Origin: an uncultured Prevotella sp.
GTDB lineage: Bacteria; Bacteroidota; Bacteroidia; Bacteroidales; Bacteroidaceae
Assembly: GCA_900540375.1 (NCBI GenBank)
Contig: UQFS01000001.1
Coordinates: 62,001 to 126,000 of the forward strand
Reading direction: 5' to 3'
Length of the DNA stretch: 64,000 bases
The translations under genes were made by a program, and so were the position numbers. Below the pieces are notes generated by a model that worked only from the letters and a program-made list of their open reading frames with translations, made no database searches and had not been told where the DNA came from. How positions within the stretch are numbered: position 1 is the stretch's first letter; every line of letters begins with the position of its first letter. Shown here one piece after another: positions 28,492-37,481 of this stretch.

Positions 28492-29421
28492 TTATTTAAA
28501 CGTGGCAACGAGCGGCAGATGATCGCTGAAACCATTGAGATAGCGTGGGCCGAGGTAGTTGCGGCGTGGTTTCACCCCGCCATATTTCTCGTCGGGCTCC
28601 AGCAGGAAGGGCGCGTCGTGGATGTGGCAGTCGACGAGTAGTTTGGCTGATGTTGCGTCACAGAGGATATGGTCGAGGCTGCCCCACAGCCCATGATAGC
28701 GATAGGTGCCTTTAGCCCCGTGACTGCCCCGTGCTTTTTCCGACACCTCCACGAGACCATGACGGACGAGCAGTTGGAGCGTAGGATCAGAAGAATAGTC
28801 GTTGAAATCGCCTGCAATGATGATGCGGGCTTGGGGCGACAAGGCTCTGACAGAATCAACAGACTGCAACAAACGATTAATGACTTTCAGCCGGTAGGGC
28901 CGGGAAGCCTGTTCTCCACCACGGCGGCTGGGTGCATGTATGGCGAAGACATGCAGTGTGTCGCCTGTCATCACCTGCCCGCAAGCATAGAGAATGTCAC
29001 GTGTGGGAAGAAATTCTTTCGGTGGTGCGATGCGGATGGCGTGATAGCTGATCAGGGCAAACGAGAAAGGAGAGTAGAGTAGGGCTACGTCAATGCCACG
29101 CTCGTCGGGGCTGTCGGTCATCACATATTCATAGCCTGCGTTGCGGAGCAGTGACCGCTTGGTCAGATCACGCATCACACTGTCGTTTTCCACCTCGGTG
29201 AGAACCACCATGTCGGGGATCACCGTCGTGGAGTCCAGTTCACCACAAGAGAGGATATCCTGCCCAATGCGGTTGAGCTTGTGCCAGTAGCGTGATGGCG
29301 TCCAGTGCATCGCGGAGGTAGGCAGGAACTCCTCGTCGTGCTTGAGGCTGTCGTGCTGCGTGTCGAAAAGATTCTCGCAGTTCAGCTCCACAAAGGTGAA
29401 CAGACAGATGAGCAGATACAT
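28492..29421 (-). CDS. Endonuclease/exonuclease/phosphatase family protein
   Basis: The 309-residue protein has the Mg-dependent DNase I-like fold. Family motifs are FVELNCENLFD, VVLTEVEND (metal Glu), GIDVALLYSPF, FAIHAPSRRGG, IIIAGDFNDYSSDP (catalytic GDFND) and a C-terminal FSDHLPLVATF (SDHxP). A short hydrophobic N-terminus (MYLLICLFTF) could be a weak signal peptide. Substrates of this fold include DNA, phosphoinositides and other phosphodiesters, so function cannot be assigned. It is followed closely by the membrane phosphoesterase gene. Confidence 0.88.
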   Translation of the reverse strand: MYLLICLFTFVELNCENLFDTQHDSLKHDEEFLPTSAMHWTPSRYWHKLNRIGQDILSCGELDSTTVIPDMVVLTEVENDSVMRDLTKRSLLRNAGYEYVMTDSPDERGIDVALLYSPFSFALISYHAIRIAPPKEFLPTRDILYACGQVMTGDTLHVFAIHAPSRRGGEQASRPYRLKVINRLLQSVDSVRALSPQARIIIAGDFNDYSSDPTLQLLVRHGLVEVSEKARGSHGAKGTYRYHGLWGSLDHILCDATSAKLLVDCHIHDAPFLLEPDEKYGGVKPRRNYLGPRYLNGFSDHLPLVATFK

Positions 29422-29424
29422 GTC

Positions 29425-29572
29425 TTAATGTTGAATGTTGAGTGAAGAATGTTGAGTTATTCCAATGTTGAATGATGAGTGTTGACCTATCCAACACTGA
29501 CTTCCTCCCTCCCTTGGGGGGGTAGGGAGGGCTGTAGGGTTAGGGAAGTCTGTAGGGTTAGGGAGAGTCTTT
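29425..29572. repeat. Short repeats and GC-rich repeat between two minus-strand genes
   Basis: Multiple copies of AATGTTGA(A/G)T-like words lie at 29425-29490. They are followed by CCTCCCTCCCTTGG and repeated CTGTAGGGTTAGGGA units to 29568. No gene is seen. The second part belongs to the same GC-rich family as the elements near 11650 and 17400. Confidence 0.6.
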
Positions 29573-29576
29573 CTTT

Positions 29577-30983
29577 CTATTCGTCCTCCAGGAACAGCGG
29601 GTCTTCCGGCGTCACCATCGTCGGCTTCTGCTCGAATTGCTTGAGGAGCGTTTCTGGCACATAGCGCTTGTTGACCACGAGACGGAACATATAGTTTCGG
29701 AACCAGTTGTCGGTCATGATCAGATAGCCGTTCTGCCCATAATCTGTTCCCCAGCTGTTCTCTACTTTCCACTTCAGCGGCTTGCCTTCAGCATTGAGGT
29801 CGACGGCGGTGAGCGTCATGGCGTGCGTGGAACCACTGTCGAAAGTCTCGATGCGCTGAGCCTTGTTCATGCCAAAGGTAGTACCCAGCAGCGAACCATA
29901 GTCAAAGTTATCGGTGTCGAGATATCCGCGCTTGCGGTCGAGCTGCTTGCCCACGTCGTAGCTGGAGTACATCTTGTGTCCGTCTTTGAGTGAGGCGATG
30001 GCGAGGCTCTCAATCTCGTCCATCGGCAGGTTGAGGTATTTCCAGTTGTGTCCGTCGTAGGTGTGTCGGTCATACTCCACTTCGTAAGTCTTGTGATAAG
30101 GCCGGCGCGGGTCGTTCATCACCATGATAAACGTACCGTTGAGCGGTCCGCCCACCGTAGCCTGATAGAACGACTTCGGTGTGTAGGTCTTTGCGGAACC
30201 CACGGCCTTGCCGTTTTTGTCGCGGAAGGTATAGGAGAACTCCCTGACCGGATCACCCAGTGTCAGCGTAAGAATGTGATAGATCGTGCCGAGCATCTCG
30301 GTCTTGCGTTTCTTAATGTCGGCCGGCTTCTTACCGTCAGTGACCATACGACGCAGCTCCAGTCCAAACTCGCGCAGCTTCGACGACACCATCTTCTGCA
30401 TCTGGGAGGTGTTGTCGCTGGAGAAGGTCTCCGGCATGACGTTCATTGGCACCAGTCCGTATTTCTCGCTCAAGTCAGCTACACCGCAGAAAGTTCCACC
30501 GTCGCCGATGGGGTTGCGGAAGAAAAATTGCACACGCGTGTCGTCCATTGGCTTACGTGCACAGTCGATGACCCCTTGCAACATGAGGTTGGCCTTTTCC
30601 AACTGATCATAGAAGAACAGATAAGAATGAGAGAACTCCACGCGCACCGAGTCGCCGTGAGCCTTGGCAAAGTTGGCGCGCAGCACGTTGAGACCCGAGA
30701 ACATCCAGCATCGGCCTGAGCTCTTCTGATCCTCGATATTTTGCTTGAGTGTCTCCACACTGAAATAGGTGTCGACCTCACCTAAGTTTTTGTAGTTCTT
30801 TGCCAGGTCGTCGATCTTGTTTGACGCGATGGCATTGGCCAAAGCCTTGTATGCGGGGTTCTTGCTTTGAGACTGCTCGATCTGTTGCAGCATCGAAGCA
30901 GAGATGCCGCCGTCGTGTGTCTGAGCCAGCATGGAGCTGGAGACAGCCACGAGGAGCACGGCCAGGATCGTTCTTTTCTTCAT
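29577..30983 (-). CDS. pepC: Secreted C1-family aminopeptidase (bleomycin hydrolase type)
   Basis: This is a papain-like C1B peptidase of the aminopeptidase C/bleomycin hydrolase group. From the ATG at 30983 it has 468 residues and a clear signal peptide (KKRTILAVLLVAVSSSMLAQ), so it acts in the periplasm or outside the cell, unlike the cytoplasmic Lactobacillus PepC. The catalytic Cys is C92 in SSGRCWMFSGLN. The His is in GSTHAMTLTAVD, and the Asn is in VENSWGTDYGQNGYL. An in-frame ATG 27 nt upstream would place charged residues before the signal and is less likely. A -7 box lies about 47 nt upstream. Confidence 0.92.
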   Translation of the reverse strand: MKKRTILAVLLVAVSSSMLAQTHDGGISASMLQQIEQSQSKNPAYKALANAIASNKIDDLAKNYKNLGEVDTYFSVETLKQNIEDQKSSGRCWMFSGLNVLRANFAKAHGDSVRVEFSHSYLFFYDQLEKANLMLQGVIDCARKPMDDTRVQFFFRNPIGDGGTFCGVADLSEKYGLVPMNVMPETFSSDNTSQMQKMVSSKLREFGLELRRMVTDGKKPADIKKRKTEMLGTIYHILTLTLGDPVREFSYTFRDKNGKAVGSAKTYTPKSFYQATVGGPLNGTFIMVMNDPRRPYHKTYEVEYDRHTYDGHNWKYLNLPMDEIESLAIASLKDGHKMYSSYDVGKQLDRKRGYLDTDNFDYGSLLGTTFGMNKAQRIETFDSGSTHAMTLTAVDLNAEGKPLKWKVENSWGTDYGQNGYLIMTDNWFRNYMFRLVVNKRYVPETLLKQFEQKPTMVTPEDPLFLEDE

Positions 30984-31029
30984 ATTTATGAGATTATGGT
31001 TGATGTTCATGCAATGACATTGTTCATTG

Positions 31030-31037
31030 CAAAGGTA
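31030..31037 (-). promoter_or_regulatory. Predicted -7 box of the C1 peptidase gene
   Basis: TACCTTTG on the minus strand, 46 nt upstream of the start at 30983. Confidence 0.5.
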
Positions 31038-31080
31038 GCAAAAATTATGGTCTTTTCACTATATTATCAATTAAATATTG

Positions 31081-31088
31081 TACCTTTG
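31081..31088 (+). promoter_or_regulatory. Predicted -7 box of dxs-trkA-trkH
   Basis: TACCTTTG lies 24 nt upstream of the dxs ATG. The -33 region holds only TTTTC at a 23-nt distance. Confidence 0.5.
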
Positions 31089-31112
31089 CAAGGCTATAGC
31101 AAACGAATGTGA

Positions 31113-33023
31113 ATGGATAAGAATAAATACGGACTTCTTAGTCAGATCAAATATCCTTCCGACTTGAGGAGACTCTGCGTCGATCAGTTGCCAGAGGTGT
31201 GCCGAGAACTCAGACAGGATATTATCGACGAAGTGTCGGTAAACCCCGGACATTTCGCGTCCAGTCTTGGTGTGGTGGAGATCACGGTGGCATTGCACTA
31301 TGTCTTTGACACGCCCGATGACCGTATCGTATGGGATGTGGGCCATCAGGCTTACGGCCATAAGATTCTGACAGGCAGAAAGGATACCTTCTGCACCAAC
31401 CGCATGATGGGCGGTGTGCGTCCTTTCCCCTCTCCGGAAGAAAGTCCATACGATACCTTCACCTGTGGCCATGCGTCGAACAGCATCTCCGCTGCGCTGG
31501 GCATGGCGGTGGCTGCCCGCAAGACGGGGCATCCTGAGCGCCATGTGGTAGCCGTCATCGGCGACGGTGCCATGAGTGGCGGGCTGGCCTTTGAGGGACT
31601 CAACAACGTCAGCTCCACGCCCAATGACCTGCTCATTGTTCTCAACGACAACGATATGAGCATCGACCATGCTGTCGGTGGCATGGAGAAATACCTGCTC
31701 AATCTCGACACCAACGAAACCTACAACCGGTTGCGCTTCAAAGCTTCGCAATGGCTCCACGCCAAGGGCTATCTCAACGACGACCGTCGGAAAGGAATCA
31801 TCCGACTCAACAATGCTTTGAAGAGCGCCATCAGCCATCAACAGAATATCTTTGAGGGCATGAACATCCGCTACTTCGGGCCCTTTGACGGGCACGACGT
31901 GAAGGAAGTGGTAAGGATCATGCGTCAGCTCAAGGATATGCGAGGCCCCAAACTGCTGCATCTCCATACGGTCAAAGGCAAGGGCTACGAGCCCGCCGAG
32001 AAGTCTGCCACCATCTGGCATGCTCCCGGACGCTTCGATGCGGAAACGGGCGAGCGCATCGTACCCGATACGAGCAACGAGCCTCCAAAGTTCCAGGAGG
32101 TCTTCGGCAATACGCTGTTGGAACTGGCAAGGCGCAACCCCAAGATTGTCGGCGTGACTCCGGCCATGCCTACGGGTTGCTCGATGAACATCATGATGAA
32201 GGAGATGCCCGACCGCGTCTTTGATGTCGGTATCGCCGAGGGTCATGCCGTGACGTTCTCCGGTGGCATGGCCAAGGACGGGCTGTTGCCTTTTTGCAAT
32301 ATCTACAGCGCTTTTGCCCAGCGCGCCTACGACAATATCATCCACGATCTGGCTATCCTTAACCTGCCGGTGGTGCTTTGTCTCGACCGTGCCGGCCTTG
32401 TCGGCGAGGACGGTCCGACGCATCATGGCGCTTTCGACATGGCGGCCCTGCGTCCGATCCCCAACCTCACCATTGTCTCGCCGATGGATGAGCACGAGTT
32501 GCGCAGGCTGATGTATACTGCTCAGCAGCCCGGAATGGGCACCTTCGTGATCCGCTATCCGCGTGGTCGTGGTCATCTGGTCGACTGGCAATGCCCGCTT
32601 GACGAGGTTGCCGTGGGCACCGGCCGTGTCATCCGTGAGGGCAGTGACGTGGCTGTGATCACCATCGGGCCGATGGGCTGCGACGTGGGGAGCGCCATCC
32701 GGCAAATAGAAAACGAAGAGCCAAGCCGCAAAAACCGTGTGGCGCATTACGATCTTCGCTTCCTCAAACCACTCGACGACCATCTGCTCGACGAGATCGG
32801 CTCGAGGTTCAGACGTGTTATCACCGTGGAAGACGGCGTGCGCGACGGCGGCATGGGATCGGCAGTGCTTGAGTGGATGGGCGATCACGGCTATCATCCC
32901 GATGTCGTCAGGCTGGGACTGCCCGATTGCTTTGTCGAGCATGGCACCGTGGCACAGTTGCGGGAAAAGTGGGGACTGGACGTCCCAAGTATTAAAAAGA
33001 CGATAGAAGAAAGTTTGAAATAG
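31113..33023 (+). CDS. dxs: 1-deoxy-D-xylulose-5-phosphate synthase
   Basis: Dxs condenses pyruvate and glyceraldehyde 3-phosphate to DXP, the entry step of the MEP isoprenoid pathway and a source for thiamine and pyridoxal synthesis. The 636-residue protein has HFASSLGVVEITVALHYVFDTP, WDVGHQAYGHKILTGR and CGHASNSISAALGMA. The TPP-binding motif is GDGAMSGGLAFEGLNN, ending LNDND. The transketolase pyrimidine domain has DVGIAEGHAVTFSGGMA, and LDRAGLVGEDGPTHHGAFD is also present. Length is normal. It is the first of three close + strand genes (5 nt to trkA). Confidence 0.96.
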   Translation: MDKNKYGLLSQIKYPSDLRRLCVDQLPEVCRELRQDIIDEVSVNPGHFASSLGVVEITVALHYVFDTPDDRIVWDVGHQAYGHKILTGRKDTFCTNRMMGGVRPFPSPEESPYDTFTCGHASNSISAALGMAVAARKTGHPERHVVAVIGDGAMSGGLAFEGLNNVSSTPNDLLIVLNDNDMSIDHAVGGMEKYLLNLDTNETYNRLRFKASQWLHAKGYLNDDRRKGIIRLNNALKSAISHQQNIFEGMNIRYFGPFDGHDVKEVVRIMRQLKDMRGPKLLHLHTVKGKGYEPAEKSATIWHAPGRFDAETGERIVPDTSNEPPKFQEVFGNTLLELARRNPKIVGVTPAMPTGCSMNIMMKEMPDRVFDVGIAEGHAVTFSGGMAKDGLLPFCNIYSAFAQRAYDNIIHDLAILNLPVVLCLDRAGLVGEDGPTHHGAFDMAALRPIPNLTIVSPMDEHELRRLMYTAQQPGMGTFVIRYPRGRGHLVDWQCPLDEVAVGTGRVIREGSDVAVITIGPMGCDVGSAIRQIENEEPSRKNRVAHYDLRFLKPLDDHLLDEIGSRFRRVITVEDGVRDGGMGSAVLEWMGDHGYHPDVVRLGLPDCFVEHGTVAQLREKWGLDVPSIKKTIEESLK

Positions 33024-33027
33024 ACTT

Positions 33028-34368
33028 ATGAAGATCATCATTTCCGGCGCATACGCCATTGGTACCTATTTGGCACGGCTTCTCTCCCGCAATCAGGAAG
33101 AGATCACCGTGATCGATGACGACGAGGACCGGCTGGCCCGCATAGGCAGTGACTATGACTTGCTGACACTCCGCGGTTCTCCTTCCAGCGTGAAGACCCT
33201 CAAGGAGGCCAATGCCGGTGACGCGGACTTGTTTATTGCCGTGACACCCGATGATAATGAGAATATCAACAGCTGTATACTTGCTCACGCCCTCCACGCC
33301 CGCAAGACGGTGGCAAAGATCGACGACAGCGAGTATATGGAGCCCGACATCCAGCAGTTTTATAAGGAGTTGGGTGTTGACGAGCTCATCTATCCTGAGA
33401 TGCTCGCGGCGCGCGACATCATCAACGGATTGCGCATGTCGTGGGTTCGTCAGCGTTGGGATGTGCACAACGGAGCGCTGGTGATGCTTGGCATCAAGTT
33501 GCGGGAGTCGTGCGAAATCCTCAACCGCCCTCTGAAAGACCTTTGCGGTCCCGATGACCCTTACCATGTGGTAGCCATCAAGCGCAAGGGCGAGACGATC
33601 ATCCCCGGCGGTAACGACGAGCTGAAATGCTACGACCTGGCTTATTTCATGACCACGAAGCAATATATCCCCTACATCCGCAAGATCGTCGGCAAGGAAC
33701 ACTATGTCGACGTGAAAAACGTGATGATCATGGGAGGCGGCGCCACTGCCGTGCGTGCCGTGCTGAGTATGCCGGAATATATGAATACGAAGGTTTTTGA
33801 AGTGAACCCTGACCGCTGTGACGAACTCAACCAGTTGCTCAACGATCAGGCACTGGTCATCAATGCCGATCCTCGTGATATGGGTGTGCTGACCGATGAG
33901 GGCATCTACAATACCCAGGCTTTCGTGTCGCTCACCGGCAATGCTGAGACCAATATTCTGGCCTGCCTTGCCGCCAAGCGCATGGGTGTGCGCAAGACCG
34001 TGGCCATGGTCGAAAGCATGGACTACGCCAGTATGGCTGAGAGCCTCGACATTGGTACGATCATCAACAAGAAGGCTATCGCTGCCAGCCGCATCTATCA
34101 GCTCATGCTCGATGCCGACGTGATGAACGTCACCTTCCTGCTGTCGGCCAATGCTGACGTGGCGGAGTTTATCCCCAAACCCGATTCCAAGGTGACGCGG
34201 AAACCTGTCAAGGATCTCGGACTGCCGCAGGGTATGACCATCGGTGGCCTCGTCAGAGACGGAGAGGGTATGCTGGTGTCGGGCAATACACAGATACAGG
34301 CCGGCGACGACGTGGTGGTGTTCTGCCACAACGTCAACATGAAGAAGATCGAGAAGTTCTTCAATTGA
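33028..34368 (+). CDS. trkA: Trk potassium transporter regulatory subunit TrkA
   Basis: TrkA is the cytoplasmic gating ring of the Trk K+ channel; it binds NAD(H) and nucleotides through two RCK domains. The 446-residue protein has two N+C RCK halves, the first starting KIIISGAYAIGTYLARLLS and the second KNVMIMGGGATAVRAVLSM. The first dinucleotide motif reads G-A-Y-A-I-G: the usual second glycine is Tyr, which may weaken or alter nucleotide binding in that half. I recall the same substitution in other Bacteroidales TrkA proteins. It lies 5 nt after dxs and 57 nt before trkH, so K+ uptake and dxs appear to share a transcript. Confidence 0.93.
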   Translation: MKIIISGAYAIGTYLARLLSRNQEEITVIDDDEDRLARIGSDYDLLTLRGSPSSVKTLKEANAGDADLFIAVTPDDNENINSCILAHALHARKTVAKIDDSEYMEPDIQQFYKELGVDELIYPEMLAARDIINGLRMSWVRQRWDVHNGALVMLGIKLRESCEILNRPLKDLCGPDDPYHVVAIKRKGETIIPGGNDELKCYDLAYFMTTKQYIPYIRKIVGKEHYVDVKNVMIMGGGATAVRAVLSMPEYMNTKVFEVNPDRCDELNQLLNDQALVINADPRDMGVLTDEGIYNTQAFVSLTGNAETNILACLAAKRMGVRKTVAMVESMDYASMAESLDIGTIINKKAIAASRIYQLMLDADVMNVTFLLSANADVAEFIPKPDSKVTRKPVKDLGLPQGMTIGGLVRDGEGMLVSGNTQIQAGDDVVVFCHNVNMKKIEKFFN

Positions 34369-34425
34369 TGGACTTCATCTTTTGGATGTCTTTAGAAAAG
34401 CTATAAAAAATAGGAGACTGCAGGT

Positions 34426-35883
34426 GTGATTAACTTTAAAATCATTTACAAGATACTGGGCTCGCTGCTTTTCCTGGAAGCGTTGATGATGCTCACGTGT
34501 CTGGGCATCGCTCTGTACTTTGGTGAGGAAGACACCTTTGCCTTCCTCGTCTCTATTGTCGTCACCGTGCTGTGTGGTATCCTCCTCGGATATAAGGGAC
34601 GCAATGCCGAGAACATCATGTCGCGCCGTGACTCTTATCTGGTCGTCACGCTCACGTGGACACTGTTCTCACTCTTTGGTACGATACCTTTTCTGGTGGG
34701 TGGTTACCTCCACAGTTTCACTGACGCCTACTTCGAGACGATGTCGGGCTTCACCACGACAGGAGCCACGATCATCGATGATGTGGAGATTTTGCCCCAC
34801 GGCATCCTGTTCTGGCGGTCGTTGACCCACTGGATAGGCGGTTTGGGAATCGTGTTCTTCACCATTGCCGTGCTGCCGCAGGTGGTCGGTGGAAGCACGA
34901 AGGTGTTTGCCGCAGAGGCCACCGGACCGATCAAGAGCAAGCTCAGTCCACGACTTTCGACGAGTGCCAAATGGATCTGGCTCGTCTATCTGTTCATCAC
35001 CTTCGGCTGCATGGCCGGTTTCATGCTCTTTGGCATGAATTGGTTCGAGGGCATCAACTACGCTATGTCGACGGCGGCCACGGGTGGCTACTCGATCTAC
35101 AACGACAGTATCGAGCATTTCCATTCGCTGGGAATGGAGTATACGGCCACTTTCTTCTGCTTCATCTCGGGTGTCAACTTCACGTTGTTCTATTGTGCTG
35201 TGGCCAAGCAAAAGGTCAAGTCGCTGTGGCGCGACACCGAGTTCCGGCTTTATCTGGCGCTCACTGCACTTTTCACCGGCTTCATCATGATGGAGCTTAT
35301 CGCGCGCAACCACTATGGTTTGGAGCATGCCTTCCGGTCCTCGCTGTTCTCCGTGGTGTCGTTTATGACGACGACGGGACTGTTCAACGACGATGCGGGC
35401 AAATGGCCCCACGTCACGTGGGTCGTTCTGGCCCTGTGTATGATGGTCGGCGGTTGCTCTGGCAGTACGGCAGGTGGCATGAAATGCGTGCGCATCTCCA
35501 TGCTCTTCAAGGTGCTGCGCAATGAGTTGCGCCAGCGCCTCCATCCTCATGCCGTGCTACCGTTGAAGATCAGTGGGGTGAACATCACCTATCCTCAGCG
35601 CGTCTCGCTGTTGGCGTTCTTTACTGCCTATCTGTTGCTCATCTTCATCTCGGCTTTTGTGATGATAGCAGCGGGCATCGACAACACCAACGCCATCACC
35701 ATCGCCATGAGCTGTATCGGCAATGTGGGACCGACATTGGGCTTGGAGATAGGGCCTACGATGTCGTGGTCGATGCTTCCCGACTTCGCCAAGTGGATCT
35801 GTACCATCATGATGCTCTTCGGCCGTCTGGAGATCTTCTCGGTGATCGTGTGTCTCACTCCCTCGTTCTGGACGAAAAATTAG
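34426..35883 (+). CDS. trkH: Trk potassium uptake channel subunit TrkH
   Basis: TrkH is the membrane pore of the Trk K+ system. The 485-residue protein has about ten or more hydrophobic segments. The selectivity-filter-like loops of the four repeats include FETMSGFTTTGATII, AMSTAATGGYSIYN, FMTTTGLFNDD and AMSCIGNVGPTLGLEIG. It also has GGCSGSTAGGMKCVRISML. The start codon is GTG at 34426 (INFKIIYKILGSLLFLEAL); no ATG is better placed. TrkA is directly upstream, as expected for its partner. Confidence 0.94.
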   Translation: MINFKIIYKILGSLLFLEALMMLTCLGIALYFGEEDTFAFLVSIVVTVLCGILLGYKGRNAENIMSRRDSYLVVTLTWTLFSLFGTIPFLVGGYLHSFTDAYFETMSGFTTTGATIIDDVEILPHGILFWRSLTHWIGGLGIVFFTIAVLPQVVGGSTKVFAAEATGPIKSKLSPRLSTSAKWIWLVYLFITFGCMAGFMLFGMNWFEGINYAMSTAATGGYSIYNDSIEHFHSLGMEYTATFFCFISGVNFTLFYCAVAKQKVKSLWRDTEFRLYLALTALFTGFIMMELIARNHYGLEHAFRSSLFSVVSFMTTTGLFNDDAGKWPHVTWVVLALCMMVGGCSGSTAGGMKCVRISMLFKVLRNELRQRLHPHAVLPLKISGVNITYPQRVSLLAFFTAYLLLIFISAFVMIAAGIDNTNAITIAMSCIGNVGPTLGLEIGPTMSWSMLPDFAKWICTIMMLFGRLEIFSVIVCLTPSFWTKN

Positions 35884-35938
35884 CAAGATAGTGTCACGTT
35901 TGGATAATTGAGGCTGTATGATGTCGCTTGTATTTACG

Positions 35939-35946
35939 TAACTTTG
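35939..35946 (+). promoter_or_regulatory. Predicted -7 box of manA
   Basis: TAACTTTG lies 47 nt upstream of the manA ATG; the -33 element is unclear. Confidence 0.45.
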
Positions 35947-35993
35947 CAGTGCAAAAATGTATATACAAATAGACATTAATAAACTGATAAGAT

Positions 35994-36956
35994 ATGAAGC
36001 CATTACGTTTTAAGCCATTGCTGAAGCAGACACTTTGGGGTGGCAACAAGATCATCCCGTTCAAGCATCTCCACGATAATCTCGAAAACGTGGGAGAGAG
36101 CTGGGAGATCTCCGGTGTTCCCGGTAATGAAACCGTCGTCAGCGAAGGAGAATATGCCGGTCAGCCGCTGAGTGCTGTTGTGGCAGATATGAAAGAGAAA
36201 CTGGTGGGTGCTGCCAACTATCAGCGTTTCGGCAACGAGTTTCCATTGCTCATCAAGTTCATCGATGCCGCTCAGCCTCTGTCCATTCAAGTGCATCCGA
36301 CCGACGGGATTGCCCACAAGCAGGGCAAGAAGCACGGAAAGACCGAGATGTGGTATGTCATGGACTCTGATCCTGACGCCAGCATGCTCGTGGGACTGAA
36401 GAAGAAGATCACCCCGGAGGAGTATAAGGAGATGGTAGCCAACGACACGATCGTGGACGCCATCGACCACTACGGCGTGAAGGAAGGCGACTGTTTCTTC
36501 CTTCCTGCCGGCCGCATCCATAGCATCGGCAAGGGCTGCTTCCTCTGCGAGATCCAGCAGACGAGCGATGTCACCTACCGTATCTACGATTTCAAGCGTA
36601 AAGACAAGAATGGCAACTACCGTCAGCTCCACACCAAGGAGGCTGCCGAGAGTATCAGCTACACCGTGCTGCCCAACTACCGTACGGAATATGTTCCCGA
36701 AAAGAACAAAGGCATCACACTGGTGCAGTGCCCTTATTTCCACACGCTGCTCTACGATCTGAGCAGTCCTGTGACGATTGACATCTCGGCCCTGGACAGC
36801 TTTGTCATCACCATCGTCACCAAAGGCAGTGGCAAGCTCACCGACAACGAGGGCAACGTCATCGACGTGCAGGCCGGCGACAGTCTGATCTTCCCGGCTG
36901 CTACCAAGCAGATCAAGACCGAGGGAAGAATGAAACTCATTGAGACTTACGTGTAA
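35994..36956 (+). CDS. manA: Mannose-6-phosphate isomerase, class I
   Basis: ManA interconverts mannose 6-phosphate and fructose 6-phosphate, linking mannose use and GDP-sugar synthesis to glycolysis. The 320-residue protein is the short Bacteroidota/Firmicutes form. It starts LRFKPLLKQTLWGGNKI and carries zinc-binding and active-site motifs in FPLLIKFIDAAQPLSIQVHP, KHGKTEMWYVMD, FFLPAGRIHSIGKGCFLCEIQQTSDVTYRIYDF and the C-terminal beta-barrel. It is monocistronic, with its own -7 box and a good terminator. Confidence 0.95.
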   Translation: MKPLRFKPLLKQTLWGGNKIIPFKHLHDNLENVGESWEISGVPGNETVVSEGEYAGQPLSAVVADMKEKLVGAANYQRFGNEFPLLIKFIDAAQPLSIQVHPTDGIAHKQGKKHGKTEMWYVMDSDPDASMLVGLKKKITPEEYKEMVANDTIVDAIDHYGVKEGDCFFLPAGRIHSIGKGCFLCEIQQTSDVTYRIYDFKRKDKNGNYRQLHTKEAAESISYTVLPNYRTEYVPEKNKGITLVQCPYFHTLLYDLSSPVTIDISALDSFVITIVTKGSGKLTDNEGNVIDVQAGDSLIFPAATKQIKTEGRMKLIETYV

Positions 36957-36989
36957 GCAAAGCGTAAAAACGATTAGATAGATCATAGC

Positions 36990-37031
36990 GAAATAGCAAG
37001 CAGGGAGTGGACTGCTTGCTATTTCTTTTTA
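36990..37031 (+). terminator. Intrinsic terminator after manA
   Basis: A perfect 14-bp stem, GAAATAGCAAGCAG (36990-37003) with CTGCTTGCTATTTC (37012-37025), is followed by TTTTTA. Confidence 0.88.
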
Positions 37032-37049
37032 CAAAATACCTTCCACTTC

Positions 37050-37345
37050 AACTTGTAATCTAGAGAAGAGAAAATCGTTTTTCTCTCCTCAAAACCACAA
37101 AATGCCGTCGCCTCCCATCAATTTTTGTTGAGTCAAGGGTAGAAAAAGGTACTTTGACATGCTCATCTCGGTTAGATGACCAGGTCATCTCGGTTAGATG
37201 ATCCGATCATCTCGGTTGTTTGATAGGGTCAAAAAGCCTTTCTGACCAAAAATTCTCTAGAGAATATTGCGAGAAAAGCCCTTCCTAATTATCATAGGAA
37301 ACGTATATATTCATAACTTACTGATTATCTGACAGATACAAAAAT
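37050..37345 (+). repeat. Dispersed intergenic element, copy B
   Basis: This gap has no gene. It repeats the word order of copy A: ACTTGTAATCTAGAGAA (37051-37067), TCATCTCGGTT arms, GATAGGGTCAAA (37222-37233), the palindrome ATTCTCTAGAGAAT (37252-37265), ACTGATT (37320) and ACAAAAATAC. It has three 22-nt spaced copies of TCATCTCGGTT (37163, 37185, 37207), where copy A has a long inverted repeat instead. Confidence 0.75.
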
Positions 37346-37423
37346 ACGCTATTTTTCGCAAAAATCAGAGCCAAGGAGGTCTTCGTCCAAAAGAATCGAT
37401 TCTCAGAGCCTATTTTCTGTCAG

Positions 37424-37470
37424 AAAAAGCAACAAAGGGAAGAGCCGACTCTGTTGGTTCTTCCCTTTGT
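37424..37470 (-). terminator. Intrinsic terminator after recA
   Basis: ACAAAGGGAAGA (37432-37443) pairs with TCTTCCCTTTGT (37459-37470). Read on the minus strand, the stem is followed by TGCTTTTTCTG, a usable T run, 12 nt after the recA stop. Confidence 0.8.
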
Positions 37471-37481
37471 ATAAGTGGTGA

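Noticed and set aside
31071..33059. Very long open frame (662 codons) on the minus strand opposite dxs
   Set aside because: It is the antisense image of dxs, whose motifs and length are unmistakable; such frames are common in GC-rich codon usage. Similar antisense frames opposite pflB (2786-4099), sprA (20973-22448) and trkA (32992-34329) were rejected for the same reason.
37163..37228. Tandem TCATCTCGGTT units as a CRISPR array
   Set aside because: There are only three units, spaced 22 nt apart with no unique spacers, no cas genes nearby, and the unit belongs to the dispersed element.
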